Shown in pieces: positions 25,431-32,097 of a stretch of DNA of 32,097 bases; the stretch's first letter is position 1, and each line of letters starts with the position of its first letter. The stretch is from an uncultured beta proteobacterium (lineage in GTDB: Bacteria > Pseudomonadota > Gammaproteobacteria > Burkholderiales > Burkholderiaceae_C), in NCBI GenBank assembly GCA_903845935.1, contig CAIMZI010000026.1:1-32097 (forward strand). Reading direction: 5' to 3'. The notes under the pieces are model-generated. The model was not told the DNA's origin, did no database searches, and saw only the letters and a program-made list of their open reading frames with translations. The position numbers and the translations under genes were made by a program.

Positions 25431-26024
25431 TCAATAGATGATCACCTGCACATAACTGAGCGTGTTGCGCGGACCTTCAATGCGCGAAGTAATCCGGAAG
25501 TAAGGCCTTGGTATCACCACCGCCGGACCGGCAGTTCCCCCACCACCGGCACCAATCGGACTGCCGGCACCGACTGCATTCAGGCTGGAGGGGCGCACGC
25601 AGGACTGACCTGGCAGATTGAAGGAACCTGTCAGCGAGCACAGCCTGTGAATCACATACATAACGCGATTTCCGGAGCCGTCGTCAGCGGTCGCCTCCAC
25701 CGCATTGGTGCCAGCAGACCAGGCGTAGGTCAGCGGGTCAAAGTTGCTCATACCGGTTGAAAAATAGCCCGGCGCCTGGTCATAGGACAAGGTGTACGAG
25801 GTTTGCGCAGTCAACCAAGTGCGGGCTTCTTCGACACCCAAATCACCGGCCGAGGTTGCATTCTTTTTAAATGCCAGATTACCTGCAATGCCAAGACTGC
25901 CGGCACTGGAGCGCAACATGGCCAGCACCGCAAAGGTCATGGCCAACACGGCAATAATGGCAACAATTAGCACAATGCCCTTTTGCCTGGCCGCAACCGG
26001 CGCCATGAATGCCCGCCTACTCAT
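25431..26024 (-). CDS. pilX: PilX-type minor pilin
   Basis: A 197-residue type IV pilus minor pilin. The prepilin peptidase site is QKG followed by IVLIVAIIAVLAMTFAVLAM. There is no Glu at mature position 5, as expected for the PilX/GspK class that caps the pilus tip. The globular part has two cysteines, a Gly/Ala-rich loop (about 150-170), and the PYFRITSRIEGPRN...YVQVIIY end common in PilX. The ATG overlaps the pilW stop by four bases (ATGA), and pilY1 starts 13 bases after its stop. Confidence 0.88.
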   Translation of the reverse strand: MSRRAFMAPVAARQKGIVLIVAIIAVLAMTFAVLAMLRSSAGSLGIAGNLAFKKNATSAGDLGVEEARTWLTAQTSYTLSYDQAPGYFSTGMSNFDPLTYAWSAGTNAVEATADDGSGNRVMYVIHRLCSLTGSFNLPGQSCVRPSSLNAVGAGSPIGAGGGGTAGPAVVIPRPYFRITSRIEGPRNTLSYVQVIIY

Positions 26025-27148
26025 GACGTACTGCCCCAGATCATATTGCGCATGGGCACCGTGGATTCATAGACACGGTAGCGATAGTGGTGCCAATCAT
26101 TGGCAATGACCGAGGTGCTGCCGGTGCTACCGTCCAGGTTGTGCATCACAAAGGGAATCGAATTACCGGCCCATGCAGGTGCGTTGACCGTAACCGTATC
26201 TTTTTCCAACTGGCTGCTGCGCGCCAGCACTGCAACCCGCACCGCCAGCAGTTTGCTCCAGTCGGTTGGTGTCGTGTTGGTCCACTCGGAAGCCTCTATA
26301 TGTCCGTTGGGCGCACTGCCATCGCTGCCGTCCACGCCGTATTGCGCCTGCAGATCGACCACCCCTTCAGAAACCTCTGAGACCGTGCTGTCGCGCAGGC
26401 TGTTGATGCGAGTCAGCACCGAAGCACTGGAAATACTCCATTGCGTGCGCTGGGCATTGGGCCCCAGATTATAAATTTCACCGGTCGTGTAGGCCACGCC
26501 CGCGGTGGCGGAATTCATCAATGGGGTGACCGACGCGCCGGTATAAAAACTGGTGTAGCTGGCAGTGCCATGCCCTATGGTCTTGGCATCATTCACCGTG
26601 TTGTCGGTGACCTCAAACAAGGTGCAAGCGACCGGCGAATTGCCGGCAACCACCACCAGGTCGCCCATATTGAAACCGGCCCGGTACTGAAGCACCTTGG
26701 TGGTATTGCTGGATGACTCCACTTTCTGGATATTGTTAGAAAAGGCCGAACTCCCATACAGAACATTGATGGTATCGGGCGCGCCGTTGGCGCCATTGAT
26801 AATTTCAACCGGTGAAAAGCGAATCGAGAAATCGGCGGTAGCGAGACTAGCGTTGTGTACCGCTACCGAGCAGCCGATGGTTGCGGCGCTGACATTTCCA
26901 AATCCCATACCACTTTGGTCCAAATCACGCTCCAGTTCAAGGTTGGCAATTTCTCCGGCTATTTGTGCACTATTGCCGTCGGTAATGGTTCTCCGGCGCG
27001 ATTCCCATACCGACATAATCTGGAAAATAGCGATGATGGCCAGCAAACCAAGCACCATACCGATCAGCAACTCAATGATGGAGAAGCCACGGATCGTTGT
27101 GCGTGGACTGCTTTTTCCACGCCAGCTGTGATGTTTAGAAATTTGCAT
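26021..27148 (-). CDS. pilW: PilW-type minor pilin
   Basis: A 375-residue minor pilin. The 21-residue basic leader ends TTIRG, then FSIIELLIGMVLGLLAII gives the class III signal sequence with Glu at mature position 5. The long C-terminal part is rich in beta and polar residues and contains RDLDQSGMGFGN, typical of PilW. PilW forms the tip priming complex with PilV, PilX and PilY1. The ATG at 27148 lies 14 bases inside the 3' end of pilV, so translation is coupled. Confidence 0.88.
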   Translation of the reverse strand: MQISKHHSWRGKSSPRTTIRGFSIIELLIGMVLGLLAIIAIFQIMSVWESRRRTITDGNSAQIAGEIANLELERDLDQSGMGFGNVSAATIGCSVAVHNASLATADFSIRFSPVEIINGANGAPDTINVLYGSSAFSNNIQKVESSSNTTKVLQYRAGFNMGDLVVVAGNSPVACTLFEVTDNTVNDAKTIGHGTASYTSFYTGASVTPLMNSATAGVAYTTGEIYNLGPNAQRTQWSISSASVLTRINSLRDSTVSEVSEGVVDLQAQYGVDGSDGSAPNGHIEASEWTNTTPTDWSKLLAVRVAVLARSSQLEKDTVTVNAPAWAGNSIPFVMHNLDGSTGSTSVIANDWHHYRYRVYESTVPMRNMIWGSTS

Positions 27149-27629
27149 TCACATAGGCCGAATAAGTGTTTCTGCGCAACTGAGTATCGTTGGGGCCCTT
27201 CCAGCACACCGTCACCGTAATTTTATTGAATCCTGTGGCGGAGGTATCGACCAGAATTTGCTGCATGCTGGCGGAGGAACCCGGCAGGTGGTGGGGGCCG
27301 GACTGCACGTCGGTAGCCCATGCCGTTACCAGCGCATTGGCGGAGGGCGTTCCAGAAAATATGCAGGGACTGGTGCTGATTTCCAGATGCTGAAAGCTTT
27401 GGAGTGAAGTCTGAAAAGCAGCCAGACTACTGGTATCGGCAGCCACGCGTATTTTCTGCACCATATCGCTGGCAAAGGTGGACGACTCCGAACGACTGGC
27501 GGTATCTGCCATGGCCTTTTGGCTGATGCCCATGGCCTTGACCAGGCCCAGGATTCCCACCACAAACAACAGCAGTGCTACCAACACTTCGACCAGTAAC
27601 ATGCCCTTTTGTCGATTTTCACTTTTCAT
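27135..27629 (-). CDS. pilV: PilV-type minor pilin
   Basis: A 164-residue minor pilin with a nine-residue leader ending RQKG, then MLLVEVLVALLLFVVGILGL, the PilV N-terminal helix with Glu at position 5. Downstream ASDMVQKIRVAAD and the C-terminal ITVTVCWKGPND...RNTYSAYV match PilV proteins. The ATG at 27629 has AGGAGT five bases upstream. A GTG two codons earlier overlaps that site and is less likely. Confidence 0.9.
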   Translation of the reverse strand: MKSENRQKGMLLVEVLVALLLFVVGILGLVKAMGISQKAMADTASRSESSTFASDMVQKIRVAADTSSLAAFQTSLQSFQHLEISTSPCIFSGTPSANALVTAWATDVQSGPHHLPGSSASMQQILVDTSATGFNKITVTVCWKGPNDTQLRRNTYSAYVNANF

Positions 27630-27638
27630 GCCCACTCC

Positions 27639-28247
27639 TTAGCACGCGCGGGTATCCCCCGCTCCGGTTGCTGCAGGATCACATGCCTTGATTTGCCCGC
27701 TAACCGTGACTTGTACACGCAGACAACGCACGGTCCCAGACGGCGCACAGGCGCCCTTTGTACTGGTGAAATTGACGGTCCAGGCGGCTCCAAGCGAGGT
27801 ACTACCGGCACCATTAAAGGTAATTGCTGGCGTTGCAACACCGTTCGATACGGCATTTACTTGCACGCTGGAAGTGCCATCGGCACGGCCAGATGCCTCC
27901 ATGGCGCTTTTGCCATCCACAAAACGGTATACCGGCGTCGGGTCATTGCTGAGGGCGCGGACTATCCAGCTTCCGGCACTTGCACTTAGATTCGTGGTTG
28001 CCGCATTCGCCGCGACAGGATTATCTGTGGTGAGAAGTATTTGTACCGATTGGTTGGTGCGTATGGCTTCGGTACGTGCGGTTTGCGCACTGGCCAGAAA
28101 GCTTCCTGAAATACCACGCAACTTGGCATTTTCGGAATAAGTAGAAAATGCAGGAGCAGCCAGAGCGAGCAATAGGGCCATAATGGCAATACCGATCATC
28201 AATTCGATCAGCGTGAAGCCCTTTCTTAGGCTGCTGGCCTTTAGCAC
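27639..28247 (-). CDS. fimT: FimT/GspH-type minor pilin
   Basis: A 202-residue minor pilin of the GspH/FimT (FimU) group. The ten-residue leader ends LRKG, followed by FTLIELMIGIAIMALLLALAAPAF with Glu at position 5. The region LRGISGSFLASAQTARTEAI is the GspH N-terminal helix signature, and a C-terminal beta domain carries cysteines near the end. I chose the GTG at 28247, which overlaps the upstream pilin stop (GTGCTAA) and gives a normal leader. A TTG at 28271 would add eight residues. It is the likely connector between the tip complex and the shaft. Confidence 0.85.
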   Translation of the reverse strand: MLKASSLRKGFTLIELMIGIAIMALLLALAAPAFSTYSENAKLRGISGSFLASAQTARTEAIRTNQSVQILLTTDNPVAANAATTNLSASAGSWIVRALSNDPTPVYRFVDGKSAMEASGRADGTSSVQVNAVSNGVATPAITFNGAGSTSLGAAWTVNFTSTKGACAPSGTVRCLRVQVTVSGQIKACDPAATGAGDTRAC

Positions 28248-28714
28248 GATCCATCTCTTTTCAGAACCCAACAGGTATTATTTACCCCACTCCAGCCGGT
28301 GGGCAGTGAAGTGGTGACGTGGGTATTGGCTTGGTCTATCGAATAGCCGAAATTTGCCATCGAACCAGCACCGACTGCATTGACAGTGTACGCATTGGCA
28401 GAAAGAACGGAACAGCTGTAACTGAAATAACTGCTGGATGCAGGGAGTGGCGCCACGGTTCCGGCCGTGCAGGCTCCGACATAGGTTCTATTATCCTGGA
28501 AGAATTGTTCCATTTTCACCGACATATCGGAGAGTCCGGATACGGATTCGGTTATCCGGCCCCGCGTCACATAATCGGTATAGGACGGCATCACAATTGC
28601 TGCCAGGATACCAATGACCGCAACGGTAATCATCAGCTCAATGAGCGTGAATCCGCGCCTGCACTTGGCGAAGCTGCCAAGCCTTGGGAAAGCATGTGAT
28701 ACGGAATTTTTCAA
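28241..28714 (-). CDS. pilE: PilE-type type IV pilin, first gene of the operon
   Basis: A 157-residue type IV pilin-like protein. A 21-residue basic leader ends CRRG, then FTLIELMITVAVIGILAAIVMPSYTDYV is a textbook type IVa N-terminus with Glu at position 5. The globular part has cysteines in the central and C-terminal regions (a D-region disulfide is likely), with MEQFFQDNRTYVGAC and CWVLKRDGSC typical of the PilE minor pilins of beta- and gammaproteobacteria. The start is TTG at 28714, placed six bases after a perfect GGAGGT; there is no ATG before the leader. It heads the minor pilin operon and overlaps fimT. Confidence 0.88.
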   Translation of the reverse strand: MKNSVSHAFPRLGSFAKCRRGFTLIELMITVAVIGILAAIVMPSYTDYVTRGRITESVSGLSDMSVKMEQFFQDNRTYVGACTAGTVAPLPASSSYFSYSCSVLSANAYTVNAVGAGSMANFGYSIDQANTHVTTSLPTGWSGVNNTCWVLKRDGSC

Positions 28715-28720
28715 CTTGCA

Positions 28721-28726
28721 ACCTCC
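28721..28726 (-). promoter_or_regulatory. Strong ribosome binding site fixing the TTG start of pilE
   Basis: GGAGGT on the minus strand lies six bases upstream of the TTG at 28714. It is the best Shine-Dalgarno of the operon and decides the start codon. Confidence 0.75.
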
Positions 28727-28754
28727 AACAAAAACCTATTTATATTCATCAACC

Positions 28755-28770
28755 ATGCATTTTCATGCAT
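28755..28770 (-). promoter_or_regulatory. GAAA-tetraloop hairpin in the pilus operon leader
   Basis: ATGCAT-GAAA-ATGCAT on the minus strand forms a six-base-pair stem closed by a GNRA-type loop. It lies some 30 bases upstream of the ribosome binding site and downstream of the predicted promoter. It could be a leader RNA structure or a protein-binding palindrome. Confidence 0.4.
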
Positions 28771-28820
28771 CAACAACGCGCTGGAATTTAATATTTAAAA
28801 TAAGTTATTTTTCTGCTATT

Positions 28821-28849
28821 ATTAAATACCTACCAAGAAATTTTGTAAA
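28821..28849 (-). promoter_or_regulatory. Candidate sigma70 promoter of the minor pilin operon
   Basis: On the minus strand TTTACA (28849-28844, 5 of 6 to consensus) is followed after exactly 17 bases by TTTAAT (28826-28821, 5 of 6). It sits in an AT-rich stretch about 100 bases before pilE. It is the best-matching promoter I found in the window. Confidence 0.55.
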
Positions 28850-28971
28850 GTAAAAAACGAACGACAAATGTAAAAAATTGTACTCCCGTTTTTGCATTCC
28901 CATTTCATTTGTCAAGGCTACCATGGGTAGTGTGCGCTTTACAGCAAGTGGAGCCGGCTTCTGCGAATACC

Positions 28972-31900
28972 TTAAGCCAGCTGCGCCCAGGCCTTGTCCA
29001 GCCGCTTGACGCTGACCGGCTGCGGCGTGCGCAACTCCTGCGCGAAGAAGCTGACCCGTAGCTCCTCCAGCAGCCAGCGGAATTCGAGCATGCGGTCGTC
29101 CACCACGCCCTTGCGCTCGGCCACCAAGCGCCAGTAGCGCTGCTCCAGCGGGCGCAGCTCGGCCAGCCGCGTGATATCGCGAGCCGGGTCGGCGCGGTAT
29201 TTGTCTAGCCTTAAGGTAATCGCCTTAAGGTAGCGCGCCAGGTGCTGCAGCCGGTCCCAGGGTGCGGCGTGTAAAAAACGTTTGGGCATCAAACGCTGCA
29301 GCTGCTGTGCCGCGTCGACCGCAGCCTCACCGGCGGCCTTGCTGTCCTTGATCTTGCGTGCGGCAGTGGCGTATTCCAGCAGGATGACGCCGGCCAGGCG
29401 GGCCACCTCGGACGAAATCAATGTCAGGCGGCCGCGCCCCTCTTCCACCCGCTTCTTGAAGGCGAATTCGTCGGTGGGCAGGGGTTCGATCAGGAAGGCA
29501 CGATCCAGCGCCAGCGCGACGATCTGCTCGCGCAGCTCTTCAATCGTGCCGCCGGAAGTGGCGCTGTCCTTGCCTTCGGTCTTGCCGACCTGCATAAAGG
29601 TCACGGCCATTTTTTGCAGCTCGGGGATGTTCTTTTCCAGGTATTTCAGCGCGTCCTTGATCTGCAGCGCAAACAGGCGGCGCAGGCCGGCGCGGTGCTT
29701 GGCATGGGCCGTCTCGGGCTCGTCGAAGACCTCGATGGTGACGGCATCTCCCGCGTCGATCAAGGCTGGAAAGCCAATCAGCGTCTGGCCGCCCTTGCGG
29801 ATCTCCAGCAGCTCGGGCAACTCGCCAAAGGTCCAGGCGGTGTGTCGCTTTTCGGTTGCAACCGGTGGCGCACTGCCCGCCTTGCTGGAAGCTGCGTTGC
29901 CCGGCTGCACGCCACGCTGCACGGCAGGCGCGGACACCAGGGCAGCACCGCCTGCGCGTCCTGCCGGTCGTGTCGCATTGGCATCCGCGTCCGATGCTGC
30001 GCCCTGCCCCAGCTTCAAATTGGCCAGCGCCTGGAAAGCGCCACGCGCCTGCTTGCCCCATTCGGCCTTCAGCGCGCCGATGTTGCGGCCATGCCCGAGC
30101 ACGCGGCCATGTTCATCGACCACGCGGAAGTTCATGAAGAAATGCGGTGTCAGCATGTCGACCTTGATGTCGGCCTTTACCACGTCGACGGCGGTTGCGT
30201 CGCGCACCAGCTTGAGCACCGCGTCGGTCAGGCCGCCCGAGCCAAAGCGCTCCGGCTCGTTTAGCAACTCGGAAAACTTGGATGCGGTGTCCGGCAACGG
30301 CACCAGGCGCGAGCGCGGGCGCTGGTGCAGGGTCTTGATCAGCGCCTGAATCTTCTCGCGCAGCATGCCGGGCACCAGCCATTCGCAGCGCTCCTCGTTG
30401 ACCTGGTTCAGCACAAACAGCGGCACGGTGACGGTCAGGCCGTCGTGCGCGTCGCCGGGTTCGTGCAGGTAGGTGGCGGCGCAGTCCACACCCCCTAAGC
30501 GAATGGTTTTGGGGAAGCTGGCTGTGGTGATGCCCGCTGCCTCATGGCGCATAAGCTCCTCCCGCGTCAGCCGCAACAGCGTGCACTCGCGCCGCCCGCC
30601 CGCCATCTGCGGGTTGTATTGCGGCTTCTTGGATTCCTCGCGGTACCAGTTCTCAAAACTGTAGCCGCTGCACACGTCGGCGGGCAGCTGCTGGTCGTAA
30701 AAGGCGTAGATCAGCTCGTCGTCCACCAGCACGTCCTGGCGGCGCGCCTTGTGCTCCAGGTCTTCCACCTGCTTGACCAGCTTCTGGTTCGCCGCCAGGA
30801 AGGGCAATGGCGTCTCCCACTGGTGGTTCACCAGGGCTTCACGGATAAAGATTTCGCGCGCGCCCACCAGGTCGACACGGCCGTAGTTCACACGCCGGCC
30901 GCTGTAAACCACGATGCCATAGAGCGTGGCGCGCTCGAGTGCCACCACCTCGGCCGCCTTCTTTTCCCAATGCGGGTCCAGCAATTGTTTTTTGAGCAAA
31001 TGGCCGCCGACCTGCTCCAGCCACGGCGGCTCAATCGCGGCAATCCCACGGCCAAACAGCCGCGTGGTCTCCACCAGCTCGGCCGCCACAATCCAGCGCC
31101 CCGGCTTCTTCACCAGATGCGCGCCCGGATGCGGGTAAAACTTGATTGAGCGCGCACCCAGGTATTCGCCGGAGGCGCCATCGGTCTCGAGCTTGCAGCC
31201 CACATTGCCCAAGAGGCCAGACAGCATACTCAGGTGCAGCTGTTCGTAGCTGGCAGGTGTCGTATTCAGCCGCCACTTGTGCTCGGCCACCACGGTGTGC
31301 AGCTGGGTGTGGATGTCTTTCCACTCGCGCACCCGACGCATGTTGACAAAGTTCTGGCGCAGCAACTGCTCGTACTGGCGATTCGTGACCTTGTGCTGGC
31401 CGACCACGCCGCTGGCACCGGTGGGATGACGCTCGCCACGGGCATCGTGAATCCATTTCCACAGCTTCAGATAGCCGCTGAACTCGCTCTTCTCGTCATC
31501 AAACTTGGCGTGCGCCTGGTCGGCTTGCTGCTGCATGTCCATGGGCCGGTCGCGCACGTCCTGCACGCTGAGTGCCGAGGCAATCACCAGCACCTCGTCC
31601 AGCGCGCTGCGACTGCGCGCCTCCAGAATCATGCGACCCACACGCGGGTCCAGCGGCAGGCGCGACAGTTCCTGGCCAAGCGGCGTGATCTCATTGGCAT
31701 CGTCCACCGCGCCCAGCTCGTTGAGCAACTGGTAGCCGTCGGCAATGGCCCGGCCCGAGGGCATGTCGATGAACGGGAAGTCTTCCACCACACCCAGGTG
31801 CAGCGACTTCATGCGCAGAATCACCCCGGCCAGCGAGGAACGCAAGATTTCCGGATCGGTAAAGCGCTCGCGGCCCTCGAATACTTTTTGGTCGTACAAA

Positions 31901-32097
31901 CGTATGCAAATGCCGTTGGCGACACGGCCGCAGCGACCGGCGCGCTGATTGGCTGCGGCCTGGCTGATGGGCTCCACCAGCAGTTGCTCCACCTTGCTTC
32001 TGAAGCTGTAACGCTTGACGCGCGCCGTGCCGGCATCGATCACGTAACGGATGCCCGGAACGGTGAGCGAGGTTTCCGCCACATTGGTGGCCAGCAC
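28972..32097 (-). CDS. hrpA: ATP-dependent RNA helicase HrpA, C-terminal part
   Basis: About 1,041 residues of a DEAH-box helicase; the N-terminal quarter with Walker A and DEAH is outside the window. The visible part begins in the second RecA domain with LATNVAETSLTVPG (motif V region) and QRAGRCGR (motif VI). The winged-helix/ratchet (HA2) and OB-fold regions follow, then the long C-terminal DUF3418-type region with LVPGMLREKIQALIKTL and a conserved PKRFL...APWDRLQHLARYLKAI end, as in E. coli HrpA (about 1,300 residues). HrpA rescues stalled ribosomes on mRNA. An Ala/Gly/Pro-rich stretch of about 50 residues (near 29,850-30,010) interrupts the C-terminal region. The frame runs off the end of the window. 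Confidence 0.93.
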   Translation of the reverse strand: MLATNVAETSLTVPGIRYVIDAGTARVKRYSFRSKVEQLLVEPISQAAANQRAGRCGRVANGICIRLYDQKVFEGRERFTDPEILRSSLAGVILRMKSLHLGVVEDFPFIDMPSGRAIADGYQLLNELGAVDDANEITPLGQELSRLPLDPRVGRMILEARSRSALDEVLVIASALSVQDVRDRPMDMQQQADQAHAKFDDEKSEFSGYLKLWKWIHDARGERHPTGASGVVGQHKVTNRQYEQLLRQNFVNMRRVREWKDIHTQLHTVVAEHKWRLNTTPASYEQLHLSMLSGLLGNVGCKLETDGASGEYLGARSIKFYPHPGAHLVKKPGRWIVAAELVETTRLFGRGIAAIEPPWLEQVGGHLLKKQLLDPHWEKKAAEVVALERATLYGIVVYSGRRVNYGRVDLVGAREIFIREALVNHQWETPLPFLAANQKLVKQVEDLEHKARRQDVLVDDELIYAFYDQQLPADVCSGYSFENWYREESKKPQYNPQMAGGRRECTLLRLTREELMRHEAAGITTASFPKTIRLGGVDCAATYLHEPGDAHDGLTVTVPLFVLNQVNEERCEWLVPGMLREKIQALIKTLHQRPRSRLVPLPDTASKFSELLNEPERFGSGGLTDAVLKLVRDATAVDVVKADIKVDMLTPHFFMNFRVVDEHGRVLGHGRNIGALKAEWGKQARGAFQALANLKLGQGAASDADANATRPAGRAGGAALVSAPAVQRGVQPGNAASSKAGSAPPVATEKRHTAWTFGELPELLEIRKGGQTLIGFPALIDAGDAVTIEVFDEPETAHAKHRAGLRRLFALQIKDALKYLEKNIPELQKMAVTFMQVGKTEGKDSATSGGTIEELREQIVALALDRAFLIEPLPTDEFAFKKRVEEGRGRLTLISSEVARLAGVILLEYATAARKIKDSKAAGEAAVDAAQQLQRLMPKRFLHAAPWDRLQHLARYLKAITLRLDKYRADPARDITRLAELRPLEQRYWRLVAERKGVVDDRMLEFRWLLEELRVSFFAQELRTPQPVSVKRLDKAWAQLA

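Larger units (their letters stand above)
28715..28971. other. AT-rich intergenic region between hrpA and the pilus operon
   Basis: 257 bp, the largest gene-free stretch in the window and clearly AT-rich in its middle (about 28790-28880). It contains the candidate promoter, leader hairpin and ribosome binding site listed separately. A small palindrome CTACC-ATG-GGTAG lies at about 28918-28930. No intrinsic terminator for hrpA was found. No open frame here looks coding. Confidence 0.6.

Noticed and set aside
28910..28915. Perfect TTGACA on the minus strand upstream of the pilus operon
   Set aside because: No acceptable -10 hexamer lies 16-18 bases downstream; the TTTACA/TTTAAT pair at 28821-28849 is a better candidate.
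28918..28930. Palindrome CTACC-ATG-GGTAG after hrpA as a terminator
   Set aside because: The stem is only five pairs and no T-run follows on either strand.

Overview
The window looks like chromosomal DNA from a betaproteobacterium of the order Burkholderiales, most probably a Comamonadaceae member (Rhodoferax/Polaromonas-like). This is inferred from protein content and gene order: fabI next to yej genes, pepA-holC divergent from lptFG, a CysB-type regulator, and large HrpA. Most of it is dense, high-GC housekeeping sequence. No IS element, prophage, CRISPR array or rRNA was seen. One tRNA, tRNA-Ser(GGA), is present.

Layout: (1) 1-2.1 kb, minus strand: start of a YejAB-type oligopeptide ABC importer, with yejB cut by the window edge. 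(2) 2.1-4.3 kb, plus: fabI followed directly by a second, larger reductase-like gene of the FabMG type. (3) 4.2-8.9 kb, minus: a PAS-PAS-GGDEF-EAL cyclic-di-GMP protein and a biodegradative-type Arg/Lys/Orn decarboxylase. (4) 9.0-10.8 kb, plus: nfeD, a stomatin/SPFH gene and a PilZ protein. (5) 10.8-13.3 kb, minus: tRNA-Ser with terminator, a small unknown gene, holC and pepA. (6) 13.3-18.0 kb, plus: lptF-lptG-cbiX in an overlapping chain, then cysB overlapping a ybdL-type methionine aminotransferase. (7) 18.0-28.85 kb, minus: a type IV pilus minor-pilin operon in the order pilE-like, fimT/gspH, pilV, pilW, pilX, a giant pilY1, and a TonB-like gene, behind a good sigma70-like promoter in an AT-rich leader. 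(8) 29.0 kb to the end, minus: the C-terminal four fifths of hrpA.

The most unusual object is the pilY1 gene, about 2,241 codons. Between the first part of its vWA-like domain and the end of that domain lie roughly 1,000 extra residues. These hold two different tandem arrays. The first is about 19-23 consecutive Thr/Gln/Ser-rich heptapeptides without indels. The second is about 24 copies of a ~30-residue Ser/Thr-rich unit with two cysteines each, usually C-x15-C. This reads as a long, possibly disulfide-stapled extracellular stalk built into the pilus-tip protein. I know of no named family for either repeat.

Cyclic-di-GMP parts (GGDEF-EAL, PilZ) and the pilus operon share the window. The CbiX, CysB and YbdL genes form a plausible sulfur/methionine group. 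The fabI-FabMG pair suggests redundancy in fatty-acid enoyl reduction, possibly with tolerance to FabI inhibitors.
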